Source: Prevotella sp.
GTDB lineage: Bacteria > Bacteroidota > Bacteroidia > Bacteroidales > Bacteroidaceae
Length of the DNA stretch: 64,000 nucleotides
Direction: 5' to 3'
NCBI GenBank assembly: GCA_017645905.1
Contig: JAGCNO010000110.1
Location: forward strand, 1 to 64,000
The position numbers were made by a program, and so were the translations under genes. Below are positions 22,341-32,700 of this stretch, piece after piece (position 1 is the stretch's first letter; every line of letters begins with the position of its first letter). The notes under the pieces were generated by a model. That model had not been told where the DNA came from, searched no databases, and saw only the letters and a program-made list of their open reading frames with translations.

Positions 22341-24821
22341 TTATTTAAGAACAACCTTCTTGCCGTCCTTCACGTAGATGCCCTTGGGCAATTTACGATT
22401 TACGGATTCTCGATTTTCGATTTTGCGGCCTTGCAGGTCGTAGAGGGGTGAGGGGTGAGAGGTGAGGGATGGGAGATGAGAGATGACTGCCGTTGTGGTG
22501 CCTATCTCATAGTAGGCCATCTCTGACTGTCCGTTCTGATAGACAGCGCAGATGCCAATAATATGGTAGTCTTCGGTCAGTTCTTCGATGACGAAGGAGG
22601 GCGACTGGCTCTCTCCAATCTTTTCCCCGTCAAGATAAATGTCGAAGCGCACCACGTTGCCATAGTCCACGAAGGCACCCTGTCCGCTTTTCGGTCCCAC
22701 GGTGAAGTCGTCTATCTGGGCAAGGAAGGCGTCGTTAGAGGTGTAGTGCACCGCAAGCCGCACCTGCTGGCCAGCATAGTCGGAGAGGTCGGTATGATAG
22801 ACTGCCCACTGCTCACTCGACACGGGGTCTACCACGCTGAGAACCTTGAAGTCATCGGGGTTGTCGCTGCCGTCGCTGATGCAGAGTTCTATCGACTCAG
22901 GATACATGGACGTGTAGCCCTTGGCCGTAATGCTGAGCTGGTAATCGTCGTGGATATCAAGCAGCGGCGAGATGAGCCATTTGTCGGCCTTCGTACGCTG
23001 TGGCGAGAAGAAGATGACGCTCTTGTCGCCCGTAGGTGCCGCAATGGCCGGGTCGGTGGGAAGCATAGCGGGGGTTGTCTTCCAGGGATTGAACACCATT
23101 GGTGCTACGGCCTTGGGATTGGTGGCCGTTCCCGAACCAGGGAAGCTGACGATGTTGCTCTGCGAGCCGAGGGCAATGGGATAGACAGGCTGCTGGTCGC
23201 GGTCTATGCTTTTCCATTCGCCGAACGTGCCTGTGGCAAAGTCATCATAGTCCTCGAAGCTGTCGGTGAAGCTCAGCTCCTGGTTCCAGCGCATTATCGT
23301 GTTACCGTCCTCGTCGGTGGTTGCCGTGATGTTGTAGGGCGTGATGATGTAGTCGGCAAGGACGATGTCGATGGTGGCGTCGCCCTCCACGGTGATGGTC
23401 TGCCGATACTCCTCAAAGGCGCCCTGCTCCACGTTCACCACATATTGGCCATTGGGCAGCGAGGCCACCTCGGCCTTTTCGCCACTGACGGTGAGCAGGT
23501 AGCTTTCCGCACTTTCAAGGCTGAGCAACGATAGCTCCACCCCGTCGGCAGAGAGCTTGCTATCGGCAGTCACATGGAAGGTGACATGTGAGAAGTCTGT
23601 GGCAGGAGCAACGCTGACCGTCATCATCGTCGTCTCGCTCTCTGCCTGGAGGTAGACGGCCTGCACGCCCACAGTGTGCTCGCCAGCCGTCACGTCCTCA
23701 ATGGTGAATTCATAGTCTTCGGTGGTATCCACTAACTGGCCGTCAAGGAAGATACGGAAGGTCTCGTTGGCGTTGGCAGGAGAGCGATGTCTCTGGGACC
23801 TCTGGGAAAAACGGGACTTCCGGGAATTCTGGGAAGCCAATGTCTGTCCGACATACACATCGTCAATCATCAGCATGAACGAGCCGTACATGTTGTAGTG
23901 GCTCACATAGCGGATGGCGAACTTGATTTGCTGTCCGGCGTAGGCCGAGAGGTCGTAGCTGTACAGCTGCCAGCCGCGATAGTCGGCCGTCTCATAGTTG
24001 CCCTGATCAATTCTCTCGAAGTCTGACTGCACGGGGTTGTCGGTCTTGGTGGTGACATAGACCATGAAGCGCTCCGTGAACTGGTCGCCGGCTTTGCCCA
24101 AGAACTGCAGCATATTGTCGGTACCCACGGTAATAGTGGGCGAGATGAGCCAGTCGTCGTTGGCATTGCCCGAGCTGGTACGGGTGAAGCCCACATACTG
24201 CTGGCCGTCGTAGGGCAGCAGGATAGGATAGTCATACCACCATGTGGGGTTCACCGTCAGGGGGTTGATAATCTGTGCATACTGCATGACGCCACGGTTG
24301 GGATAGCTGCCCAAAAGGGCTGCGGCAGCCTCGTTGTCGGCGTCGATGCCCGTCCACTCTCCAAAGTTTATGGACCATCCTTCATAGCTCTCGAAGTCGT
24401 CGAAGAAGGCTGGCTGCTCGGTGTTCCATGCCAGAGCAATGTCGTTACGTCCTGTCATGGCATCGTGCATCACGCTGGCCGTCAGGGCGTAGGGCTGGCG
24501 GGTCTTCTCCTTGAGCGTTACATTGACAACGGTGGGTGTCTCGGTGACCTCAAAGTCTTGCTCCAAGAGGTCGAAGCCCTCGCGGTCAATGGTCAAGTGA
24601 TGATTTCCGGCATAGACCTTCAGGGAGCAACGGCCGTCGGCGTCGAGCTCAAGCTGGCCGTAGCTCACCTCATAGTCAGTCTGCAGTAGTGTCAGCGGCT
24701 GTCCAGTCAGGTCGTCGTTCTCTACCGACGTCACCTCGATGACGAGCTGCTTGTCACGTTTCTGAGCACCGACGCCCACGAAGAGCATCGCAAGGAATAA
24801 TAATGCAATAGTCCGTTTCAT
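22341..24821 (-). CDS. Secreted cleaved-adhesin/choice-of-anchor J protein
   Basis: About 826 residues from MKRTIALLFLAMLFVGVGAQ (signal peptide). Two choice-of-anchor J (cleaved-adhesin, MAM-like) domains are visible: FFDDFESYEGWSINFGEW ... WLISPTITVGTDNMLQFLGKAG ... IDDVYVG, and SFEDYDDFATGTFGEWKSID ... WLISPLLDIHDDYQLSITAKG ... IDDFTVG, with carboxypeptidase-regulatory-like and FN3-like stretches between. After the first domain a basic Ser/Arg linker (SRKSRFSQRSQRHRS) is encoded by 9-bp repeats. The tail LYDLQGRKIENRES, then LPKGIYVKDGKKVVLK, is sorting-type and is preceded by a heptamer-encoded stretch. Probably a surface adhesin or binding protein. Confidence 0.72.
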   Translation of the reverse strand: MKRTIALLFLAMLFVGVGAQKRDKQLVIEVTSVENDDLTGQPLTLLQTDYEVSYGQLELDADGRCSLKVYAGNHHLTIDREGFDLLEQDFEVTETPTVVNVTLKEKTRQPYALTASVMHDAMTGRNDIALAWNTEQPAFFDDFESYEGWSINFGEWTGIDADNEAAAALLGSYPNRGVMQYAQIINPLTVNPTWWYDYPILLPYDGQQYVGFTRTSSGNANDDWLISPTITVGTDNMLQFLGKAGDQFTERFMVYVTTKTDNPVQSDFERIDQGNYETADYRGWQLYSYDLSAYAGQQIKFAIRYVSHYNMYGSFMLMIDDVYVGQTLASQNSRKSRFSQRSQRHRSPANANETFRIFLDGQLVDTTEDYEFTIEDVTAGEHTVGVQAVYLQAESETTMMTVSVAPATDFSHVTFHVTADSKLSADGVELSLLSLESAESYLLTVSGEKAEVASLPNGQYVVNVEQGAFEEYRQTITVEGDATIDIVLADYIITPYNITATTDEDGNTIMRWNQELSFTDSFEDYDDFATGTFGEWKSIDRDQQPVYPIALGSQSNIVSFPGSGTATNPKAVAPMVFNPWKTTPAMLPTDPAIAAPTGDKSVIFFSPQRTKADKWLISPLLDIHDDYQLSITAKGYTSMYPESIELCISDGSDNPDDFKVLSVVDPVSSEQWAVYHTDLSDYAGQQVRLAVHYTSNDAFLAQIDDFTVGPKSGQGAFVDYGNVVRFDIYLDGEKIGESQSPSFVIEELTEDYHIIGICAVYQNGQSEMAYYEIGTTTAVISHLPSLTSHPSPLYDLQGRKIENRESVNRKLPKGIYVKDGKKVVLK
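22441..22488. repeat. Heptamer tract near the 3' end of the adhesin gene
   Basis: GGGGTGA, GGGGTGA, GAGGTGA, GGGATGG, GAGATGA, GAGATGA on the forward strand, 7-bp period, read in frame on the reverse strand as SHLPSLTSHPSPLY between the last domain and the sorting-type tail. Confidence 0.8.
23788..23836. repeat. 9-bp repeat inside the adhesin gene
   Basis: TCTGGGACC, TCTGGGAAA, AACGGGACT, TCCGGGAAT, TCTGGGAAG: five 9-bp units, read on the reverse strand as a basic linker between two domains. Confidence 0.7.
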
Positions 24822-24849
24822 AAAGATTAGCGCACTACACGCCAAAGCT

Positions 24850-24912
24850 TATTGTTTAACGTTTATTGTTTATTGTTTAACGTTTATTGTTTAACGTTTA
24901 TTGTTTATTGTA
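24850..24912. repeat. Heptamer repeat between two secreted-protein genes
   Basis: GTTTATT and GTTTAAC units in mixed order, 7-bp period throughout. It occupies nearly all of the gap between the upstream gene's stop and the next gene's start region. Confidence 0.9.
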
Positions 24913-27900
24913 TTACTCCCCTTCTGCCATGATTGTTATGACGCTTGCAATGTCGGCCACGTCTACGGTCTTGTCGTCATTGACATCGGCGGTCTCGTAT
25001 ACGGCAGTTCCTGCCATGACATCGATGATGCAGGCAATGTCGGCCACGTCGACCGAGCCGTCGCCGTTGACATCACCCTTCTTGCCGGCATCAAGACCGC
25101 TGAAGGTGAAGTCGTCGAAGAAGGCCAGCCAGTTGGCACTCACAGTAGTATGTCGCAGGGCCACATAGACCTCCTTTCCAGCGTATTCGGAGAGGTCAAC
25201 TACATAATGGTTCCACTCGTTATTGCCGAGATAAGGCATCTGGGTCTCACGCATCACGACCGTAAAGTCGGCGGTATTGGTATTGCCGGCCTCACTGACG
25301 AGCACGGTGACGCTGTGGTAGTCGTTGTCTCCGACGAACACCGAGCTTGCTGTGCCCAGGTTGTGTGCATAGAAGTCGAACACGGTCTGCTTACCCATCT
25401 TCAGCTTCTTGCTGATGAGCCAGTCGTTGGCCGCCGAGTTGTCGGCGGGTGCGGCAGCGGCGATGGTGTGGTTGCCAGAGCGGGCGGTCAGGTTGTCATT
25501 GTAGTGTGTCACGCCAGTGAAGGCATAGCGGCCGCCGTCGTTCTCGACTTCGGTCTCGTAATAGCTCAAGTCGTAGTTTGTCTTCTTGTCGACATCAATC
25601 TGTGTAAAGTCCTCTTTCCACTCATAGTCCAGTGTGTTAGGCTCGAAGCCGTAGTAGAGCACGTCCTTTGCCAGACCTGTACCCTTGACGGGGAAGGTGG
25701 CGATGTAGCCGTTCTCGAACTCGATGCTCATAACATCTTCCACGGTCTTAGCATCGCTCTTGGCCCAGAAGGTGATGTCGAAAGGCATACCCTCGCCCAC
25801 GGCCAGCTCCTGGCCAACGGCGATGGAACTCTCGAAGTGGTCGGTGCCGAAGGTCACGGCCTTCACCTTCAGCGCGTTCTTGCCGCTGTTACGGATGGTG
25901 AGCAGGTTGCCGGAGGAAGCACCCATGCCATAGTTCACTAAGCCGGCATCCCAGCTTTCCTTGTTGAAGGCCACGCCGTCGACAATGGTACCGTCGATGA
26001 CAACATTGTCGAGCGTGCCGTAGCCGTTCTGGCCGCTGATGCAGTGTGCCGTCCAACGGAACTGTATGGTCTTGCCGGCATACTGGTCGAGGTCGATGGT
26101 CTCGTTGCGCCAGTATTTCTTACCGTTATCGTTGGCATTCTCAGAGAGGTAGGAGGCCTGCTTCCACTGGCCGTCGCTATAGATCTCGAACACCACCTCG
26201 TCCTTTCCGTTGCCACCGGGAACATTCTGTTTCTGCAGCAGGCCGGTCTCGTCGATGATGAGGTCGCTGGGATGCTCGTTGCCCCATACGAAGGAGATGC
26301 TCATAGACTTGCCGTCGGCCGGCAGCGTGAACTCTGGCGAGGTGAGCGTGACGCTCTCGCCGGCGTTCAGCCAACCTGCGGAGAGGCTGGCACCCTTGCC
26401 GCCGTAGGGATAAATGCTGTTGGGACTCCACTTGGCAAAGTTCATGGCACCCTCAGAGCCGGTGCTCAGCCAGCCTGAGGGAACTGGCAGGCTATTCGTG
26501 CAGGCATCGAAGTTCTCCTCCCAGGGGAACTCCATCACCGAGGCGTCGGCCTGCGTGGTGAAGCGCCACGTCGTGGAGGCACCGTTGCCCTCGCTGTTAT
26601 AGGCCACCACCTTCCAGCGGTAGAGCGTCTCGTATGCACACACGGGGATAGTATAGGTAAGCGCGTCGCCCAGGTCAAGACCGTCGATGAGGTCGTTGGC
26701 GGCACTATTGGCGCCCACATAGAGCTTATAGCCCTCGGCAAACTGTGCGGGACCCCACTGCAGCACCACGTCCTTAGGATAAATCTCGGTGGCGTTATTG
26801 GCAGGCGACAGCATGGTCACCTTGCCCGGCACGCCGTCGGCACCATACAGGCGGGGCAGCATCACACGGTCGAGCGTGAAGCTGGAGTGGTCGAAGGCAC
26901 CCTCGTCATCGTACTCTATGGCAGGATAGTACCAGCGTATGAAGCTCTCTTCCGTACCCTCTCCAAGGTCCACGGTGGCAGTGAGCAGCTTGTTCAGGCC
27001 GTCCTGCCAGTCGCTGACCCAGCGCGTCTCCCAGGTGTCGCCACCGTCGTAGCTCACCTGCAGCTCGATGTCATACTCAGGAGCCGTGTCACCATTATAC
27101 ATATTATAATAGGTAAAGGTCACCTCACCGCCCTCGCTCAGGTCAAGCTGTGGCGAACGCAGATAGGTTGCTGTGAAATCGCCGCTGCAATAGACGCTGT
27201 GGTCGCCCTCGATGGCCGACGTCGTCCAGCTCCATCCGTTGTTCTTCCATCCGGCAGGCGGGAAATAGGCCTCGAAGGTCTCCAAATTGGCATCCTCGGG
27301 CAGCAGCTGCTTCGTGGCAGTATAGGCTATGGTCACGTCGCCGCCCGTAGTGTGGATGACGGCGTTGCCGCTGGCCTTCGACGTCATCGAGGCGGTATAG
27401 GTCAGCTGGAACGTCACATAGTCGTAGGCACGAAGGTTAAGGTCAGCATCAAACTCAGGGCTCACGCCGATGCCCTCGGGGAAGTCCACACCCGTAATCT
27501 TCAGGCCGTTCTTGCCCGTGTTGGTCAGGGTGATGACATCAGAGTATTTCTTCTCGCCGATGAAGATGTCGCCGAAGTCGTAGCGGTCCAGCGACACCGT
27601 GGCCACAGGACCTGCGGCGGGCGTGAACTGCTTCACGCTGATGTCGTCAAGCCACACCACGTTGGCACTCGTGGTCAGCATCTTGTAGACGAAAGCTATC
27701 TTCACCTTCTCGCCCTTCCAGTCGCTCAGGTCAACCTTCGAGATGTGCAGGTCCCACGTGTCGATGGGGAACACCGTCACGCCGCTCTCACGCAGCATGT
27801 CCTCGTTCTGGATGCTGAACACCGTCTCGGCACCCTGAAGGTTGCCGTCAGTGACGATGCGCACCTGCAGGTCATACTTCGAGTTGGCGTTAGCGTTCAT

Positions 27901-28269
27901 GGGACTCACCTTCCAGGAGAACTGCAGCTGGTAGGTGTCGTTAAGGTCAAGCTCCGGCGACAGCAGGATTTCCTCACGGGGACCGCTGCCGTCAGTAGGA
28001 TTCACGCTGATAGGGCCGTCGCAGGCAGCACAGCAGGCACCGCCGATAGTGGGGCCACCGGCAGCCTCAGGGTCGCTGTAATAGTTGTGCCACGTAAAGT
28101 TGACGTTAGTACCTGAGTAGCTGTTCACGGTCGTCCAGCCCTCACCGGCAGCAACGGGCGTCAGCTGACTTCCCGTGTTACCTGTCTCGAAATCCTCGAA
28201 AAGGATGGTCTGAGCATCTGCCACCGAAAACGACAGCAGAGCCACAAGTGATAAGTAAATCTTCTTCAT
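24913..28269 (-). CDS. Large secreted adhesin-like protein with choice-of-anchor J domains and C-terminal dockerin-like repeats
   Basis: 1118 residues with signal peptide MKKIYLSLVALLSFSVADAQ. Several cleaved-adhesin-type domains are recognisable (ILFEDFETGNTGSQ ... WLDDISVKQF; LETFEAYFPPAGWKNNGWSW; PWEENFDACTNSLPVPSGWL; DWLISKKLKMGKQTVFDFYAHN ... FFDDFTFSG). Between them are Ig-like choice-of-anchor D stretches (VSLDRYDFGDIFIGEKKY) and an FN3 domain (LSPANNATEIYPKDVVLQWG). The C-terminus has two dockerin-type calcium loops: KGDVNGDGSVDVADIACIID and ADVNDDKTVDVADIASVI. No cohesin is seen in the window. It has its own strong promoter and leads the three-gene operon. Cell-surface or secreted; ligand unknown. 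Confidence 0.75.
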   Translation of the reverse strand: MKKIYLSLVALLSFSVADAQTILFEDFETGNTGSQLTPVAAGEGWTTVNSYSGTNVNFTWHNYYSDPEAAGGPTIGGACCAACDGPISVNPTDGSGPREEILLSPELDLNDTYQLQFSWKVSPMNANANSKYDLQVRIVTDGNLQGAETVFSIQNEDMLRESGVTVFPIDTWDLHISKVDLSDWKGEKVKIAFVYKMLTTSANVVWLDDISVKQFTPAAGPVATVSLDRYDFGDIFIGEKKYSDVITLTNTGKNGLKITGVDFPEGIGVSPEFDADLNLRAYDYVTFQLTYTASMTSKASGNAVIHTTGGDVTIAYTATKQLLPEDANLETFEAYFPPAGWKNNGWSWTTSAIEGDHSVYCSGDFTATYLRSPQLDLSEGGEVTFTYYNMYNGDTAPEYDIELQVSYDGGDTWETRWVSDWQDGLNKLLTATVDLGEGTEESFIRWYYPAIEYDDEGAFDHSSFTLDRVMLPRLYGADGVPGKVTMLSPANNATEIYPKDVVLQWGPAQFAEGYKLYVGANSAANDLIDGLDLGDALTYTIPVCAYETLYRWKVVAYNSEGNGASTTWRFTTQADASVMEFPWEENFDACTNSLPVPSGWLSTGSEGAMNFAKWSPNSIYPYGGKGASLSAGWLNAGESVTLTSPEFTLPADGKSMSISFVWGNEHPSDLIIDETGLLQKQNVPGGNGKDEVVFEIYSDGQWKQASYLSENANDNGKKYWRNETIDLDQYAGKTIQFRWTAHCISGQNGYGTLDNVVIDGTIVDGVAFNKESWDAGLVNYGMGASSGNLLTIRNSGKNALKVKAVTFGTDHFESSIAVGQELAVGEGMPFDITFWAKSDAKTVEDVMSIEFENGYIATFPVKGTGLAKDVLYYGFEPNTLDYEWKEDFTQIDVDKKTNYDLSYYETEVENDGGRYAFTGVTHYNDNLTARSGNHTIAAAAPADNSAANDWLISKKLKMGKQTVFDFYAHNLGTASSVFVGDNDYHSVTVLVSEAGNTNTADFTVVMRETQMPYLGNNEWNHYVVDLSEYAGKEVYVALRHTTVSANWLAFFDDFTFSGLDAGKKGDVNGDGSVDVADIACIIDVMAGTAVYETADVNDDKTVDVADIASVITIMAEGE

Positions 28270-28335
28270 AGTCTTTTTAAAATATTAATGTATATCTATT
28301 ATTTATTTCTCATTTAGCAGAGCGCTATTAACTTG

Positions 28336-28366
28336 CAAAATTACGCGTTTTTCTACAATCTGCAAA
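28336..28366 (-). promoter_or_regulatory. Promoter of the three-gene secreted-protein operon
   Basis: On the reverse strand TTTG (28363-28366), 19 bp, TAATTTTG (28336-28343), an exact consensus match about 67 bp before the ATG. Confidence 0.75.
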
Positions 28367-28369
28367 AAA

Positions 28370-28690
28370 ATCATCTCCAAAACTAACAGATTATAACCAA
28401 ATTTTAAAGAAAATTGCTAATTACTCTCATAAATTGAAGTCTCGAGAGTTCAGCATAGTGATGCCGTAGGCATTTGATAGGGGTTCTTGCACCTACGGGG
28501 CTTTGCTGCGCGATACTTCATTACTTGAGAAAGTTGAAAAATAATTATTAATGAGATATTCATGAACATTTATGGACATTCACGTTAAAGAAAAAGGACA
28601 TTCGCATCGGTCATGCTTCAATTGTCATGAATAATCCAGGTTGGAAAGATTTAAGGCAACATTCGTTATTTCAGGTCCCCTCTCTTGTAG
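28370..28690. other. Gene-free intergenic stretch
   Basis: Between the divergent promoter and the repeat array. It is AT-rich, with a GC-rich patch near 28450-28510 (GATGCCGTAGGCAT and CTTGCACCTACGGGG-like short inverted pieces). A 72-codon frame that starts at 28627 is built mostly from the 22-bp repeats and is not supported as a gene. Confidence 0.5.
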
Positions 28691-28691
28691 G

Positions 28692-28861
28692 GACAGAGCC
28701 GTTCTCTCTCAGAGAGAGGATAGACCAGGCCCTGAGAAAAAGCCGTTCTTTCTGTCAAATTCTCGAGAGAATTGGTGAGAAAAAACGGCTTTTTCTCATA
28801 GAAAGAACGGCTTTCTCTATGAGAGAGAACGGCTTTAGCCTATAGAGCGAACGGCTTTCTA
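28692..28861. repeat. 22-bp repeat array 4, six recognisable units, orientation switch
   Basis: Units at 28692 and 28736 read GAAAAAGCCGTTCTTTC-like; units at 28779, 28801, 28823 and 28845 read GAAAGAACGGCTTTCTC-like. Degraded units fill the gaps at 28714 and 28758. Spacing is 22 bp except one 1-bp slip at the orientation switch. It is the longest array in the window and lies upstream of the toxin-antitoxin promoter. Confidence 0.88.
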
Positions 28862-28949
28862 TGGCATCAGCCCCCACAACGCCTCTGGGCGACAAATTAA
28901 CACAAATAATCAAAAAGTGCAGGCCGAAAATCAAAAAATAGGAAAAAAA

Positions 28950-28981
28950 TTTGGCAGTTAAATAAAAATACCCTAATTTTG
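28950..28981 (+). promoter_or_regulatory. Promoter of the toxin-antitoxin operon
   Basis: TTTG (28950-28953), 20 bp, TAATTTTG (28974-28981), then the ATG 25 bp later. Exact consensus and the strongest forward promoter in this stretch. Confidence 0.75.
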
Positions 28982-29005
28982 CGGGTTGATACTTGAATAA
29001 CCGAC

Positions 29006-29314
29006 ATGTCAAAGACAACACAACAGATAAACAAGGCCATCGACCAGGAAATATGGAAGATGCGTGACAACGAGGAGGCCATGCGGAAGATGCTTGACGC
29101 CGCCAGGATTATTCGTATCATGTATGTTACGCCTCATATACTTGATGACTACGAAAAAGATCAGCAACAACTCCGGGAGAAAGAAGCAGAACTACGGTTC
29201 CGTAGCTTGAGAGGTTGCTGGAATGATGACGAGGAAGATGCTGACAGGATGGAAAGAGCTATTCTGGAGAATAGGAGAACAGATGTCATACGAGAAATCA
29301 ATTTAGACGATTGA
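29006..29314 (+). CDS. Probable antitoxin of a VapBC-type pair
   Basis: A 102-residue, highly charged, helical protein directly upstream of a PIN-domain toxin (5-bp gap). The C-terminal part LRGCWNDDEEDADRMERAIL then ENRRTDVIREINLDD has the form of Bacteroidota antitoxin tails that wrap the toxin (LxGxW...I..xR..R.I.L). The N-terminal half (INKAIDQEIWKMRDNEEAMRKM) shows no clear AbrB, RHH or HTH signature. The role rests mainly on gene order. The operon is visibly more AT-rich (about 38-43% GC in lines counted) than neighbouring genes (about 55-60%), suggesting acquisition by transfer. Confidence 0.7.
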   Translation: MSKTTQQINKAIDQEIWKMRDNEEAMRKMLDAARIIRIMYVTPHILDDYEKDQQQLREKEAELRFRSLRGCWNDDEEDADRMERAILENRRTDVIREINLDD

Positions 29315-29319
29315 GGATC

Positions 29320-29727
29320 ATGGATAAATATCTACTTGACACAAACTCATGGATAGAATATTTCAAAGACAGGAATGGAGTGCCAGATAAAGTCGATGCA
29401 CTACCAAGGGAGCAACTGGCCGTCTCTGAAATCACAATAGCTGAGTTGATATATGGGGCTTATAACAGTGCTAATTTTGACAAACACTACAGAGAAGCAA
29501 CATGGTTAAGAGAGAATATTGAGGTATATCCAATCTCCGACGCGTTAGATGAATATGGGATAATCAGATTTGCCACAAAACGGAAAGGAAATCCCATCGG
29601 ACAGTTTGACTTACTTATTGGAGCAACTGCTCTTCACTTTGGATTGATTGTCGTGACAGATAATGAGAAAGACTTCCTTCCTATGCCAGGCATAAAAACA
29701 GAAAACTGGGTGCAGAGAAATCAATAA
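29320..29727 (+). CDS. vapC: PIN-domain ribonuclease toxin, VapC family
   Basis: 135 residues from the ATG (MDKYLLDTNSWIEYF); a TTG nine bases upstream is in frame but unlikely. The PIN acidic residues are all present: D in LLDTNSW, E in VSEITIAELIYG, D in GQFDLLIGATA and D in VVTDNEKDF, forming the Mg-dependent RNase site. It probably cleaves tRNA or another RNA when freed from the antitoxin encoded just upstream. The sequence looks complete and active. Confidence 0.88.
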   Translation: MDKYLLDTNSWIEYFKDRNGVPDKVDALPREQLAVSEITIAELIYGAYNSANFDKHYREATWLRENIEVYPISDALDEYGIIRFATKRKGNPIGQFDLLIGATALHFGLIVVTDNEKDFLPMPGIKTENWVQRNQ

Positions 29728-29779
29728 AAGAAATACAAACATTCTTATTTATTAATCAAATTATTAACTAAAACTATTT

Positions 29780-32700
29780 ATGCGTATGAAAAAGATTAGA
29801 TTACTATTCTTGACGCTCGTCGCACTGATGGGAGGAGTAGTGTCCTCGTCAGGTAAGACGGTGTACATCCAGCCAGGTGCTTGGTCAAATGACGACGCAA
29901 TCATCTCTGTAAATGTCTGGGGAGATGGTTCGAACACATGGGTTGAGAACCTGACAGAAGTTGAGACTGGCATCTTCAAAGCCACATTCGATGATGCCAA
30001 GACCACAATGGCTGTTGTCCGTGGTACTGAAGCCAACAAGTGGAAAAGTGAAGGCGCTTGGAACCAGACTGGTGACATCGCCATAACAGATGGAAAACTC
30101 TACAAGCTTTATGACTGGGACAACAGCATGGATGACATCTATGTGGGTCATGGCATCGTAGAGGAGGACTACACTGAGCCTACTCCCGACACCAGTTATC
30201 TAATGGACTTCAACACGGCCATCACAACCAGCAAGAGCGGATGGGTTGTAGGTAGAAACTGGGGGCACATTGTAGACAATGCCAGCTATTCTTACTCCGA
30301 AAATGGAGGTGTAGACGGCTCGGGTGCCCTAACCGTTTACAATCAGAATTCAGGTTATGACCTGCTGATTACTCCTGTTGTATCAGGTACTGTCACGATT
30401 CAGGCAAAGGTGGGTATTTCATCCAGTTCTTCAAACCATGCTTTCGTGAATTTCTATGCTCTTAACTCTGATGCCACAGCGAAAGGTGATGTGATTCAAG
30501 AGAATGATTTAGGCTACTATGGGCAGGCTTCCACAGAATGGCAGACTCTTACTATAAATGTCACCGAGGGACAACGTATTGGTATTCACGCCCAGTATGT
30601 TGAACTCGACAACTTCACCGCTTCCGAGGTGGCATTTTTCGAGGAGGCAAAGATGGAAATCGTTTCGGCTGTGTCTTCGGATGATCACAGCGGTACGACA
30701 GGAACCATCTACTGGGAGCAGCAGTCCAACGGCAAAGTACTTGTCAGCTATACTGTAACCGTGAAAAATACGGGCGATGCCACTCTGAACACTGGTGACG
30801 ATAACTACAGCATCTCTATTATCAATGCAAGCAATGAAAACGCAGTGGTGGCCACGGTCAATGTACCGCAGACTTTGGCTGTAGGCGAGACTTCTGATGC
30901 GTTTGTTGTTAGTGCAGAGGTTGAGACCTCTCTATGGCCCAACAGCTACACTTACAACACGTTCAATCTGAAGGAGAACATAACTGGTACGACCGTTGAA
31001 CGACCACAGTCGCACTACACGGCCTACGAGCCTAAGTTCGTGTTCCGTTTGGCTGGCAGCACTAATACGAGTAGCATTGAGTCAATGGAATATGGTACAG
31101 TGAGCGAAGCTACAACAAAAGACTTTGAGATATATAATAATGGTATAGCTCCCCTCACAATTAAGAGTATTACTCTGCCAACAGGCTTCACTTCTGATAA
31201 TGTGATTGCTCCTAATACGGTGATTCCTCGCGAATCAAGTGAGACATTTAGTATTACCTTGCCTTTCGTCGCCGGTGATTATTCTGACAACTTAAAGATT
31301 GTCTATCTGGACAAGAACGGTGATGAACAGACCTACCAGATTGGATTCACAGGAAAAGTTAAGGATCCCAACATTTTTGTGGCTGATTTCGATAATCCGA
31401 AAGATGCTTCTATCGTATGGCCAGAAGGGTGTGTAGTAGAAGCTGGAATCAATGCCACTGACTATGACTATAAGAATGGGGTTTACAACTTCTATCTCCG
31501 TTCTTTTACAAATTCAAGCTATGCAACGGCAAACAACAAGTTCATCACGCCCAGATTACATGCAAATGCCGGTGACGTTATGTCTTTCGATGTGAAGCGT
31601 GGCTCATCATCATCGTCTAGTTATAATCTGAAGGTCTATGTTTCTACAGATCGCAAGAGCTGGGGAGAGCCAGTGGCTACCTATAATTATAGTGAACTGA
31701 CTTCGAGCTATGAGAACAAGAGCATTTCCTTCGATACGGCTGGCGATTTCTATGTTGCTTTCGCTGTCTATGGTGTGTATGTTGATAACATCAGTGGTCT
31801 TACAAAATTAGACCTTCCCGAACACGACCTCTATATCAAGAGCGTCAACTGGCCCGATGCTTCCATCAAGAGCGGTACTGCTCAGACGAAACCCAGCGTG
31901 GACATTATCCCGCTGACCACTGAGACTGCAGATGCCTACACCGTGAAGTACGTATGTGGTGAGACCATCCTGGCCGAGGGGACACCTGTCGGACTTACAG
32001 CCACTGTTAAGGACTCAGAGACCTTCTCGTTCTCATGGACACCTGAGGTGGAAAGCACTACCGAATATCCAGCAACAAAGGTTGTCTTCGAGTTCACCGA
32101 TGGCACGAAGTTCGAGACCGAGACCTTCGACCTCACCGTGACTAACGAGCCTATCTTCCACTTCTTGAAGACACTGCCTACAACCCACTGGTATGAGCCT
32201 TCAGACTATACGACACCTATTACATTCGGTAAGACCAATTCTGCCGATGTCCAGACCTACTACATCAACAACTGGGGTTCTGCTCCTCTTACGGTGAATA
32301 GCATCGCCCTGCCCGCAGGCTTTACGACTTCGGTTGAGGCCCCGCTCACCATTGCTGCTTACGACGGCACTAACGAAGGTATCTCAGCAGCTTCACAAGC
32401 TCTTGACATCATCTTCTCGGCAACTGAGGCTGGTGAATACAGTGGCAACATGGTGATTACCTATGTTGACGGTGCTGGTGCAGACCAGACCTTCACGCTC
32501 GCTGTCAGCGGTACGAAGTTCGACCCGACGAAGTTCTATGCAAACTTCGATGATGGCAACAACAATTCAGTTTGGCCAGCAGGGTCCGTCTATAATGGCC
32601 TTTCATTAACTAATGGAGGAACATATTCTACTGCCAACTACTACGTCTCTGGCACCGGTATGTTCGTTACTCCAAAGATGATTGTTGCTGCTGGTGACAA

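Noticed and set aside
26887..28116. A 409-codon forward frame opposite the large adhesin
   Set aside because: Antisense shadow; the reverse strand has a signal peptide, repeated domains and dockerin loops.
28627..28845. A 72-codon frame upstream of the toxin-antitoxin pair
   Set aside because: Most of it is translated 22-bp repeat; no homology-like pattern in the rest.
28692..28861. The 22-bp arrays as a CRISPR array
   Set aside because: Spacers are 5 bp, units invert, and no cas gene is present.
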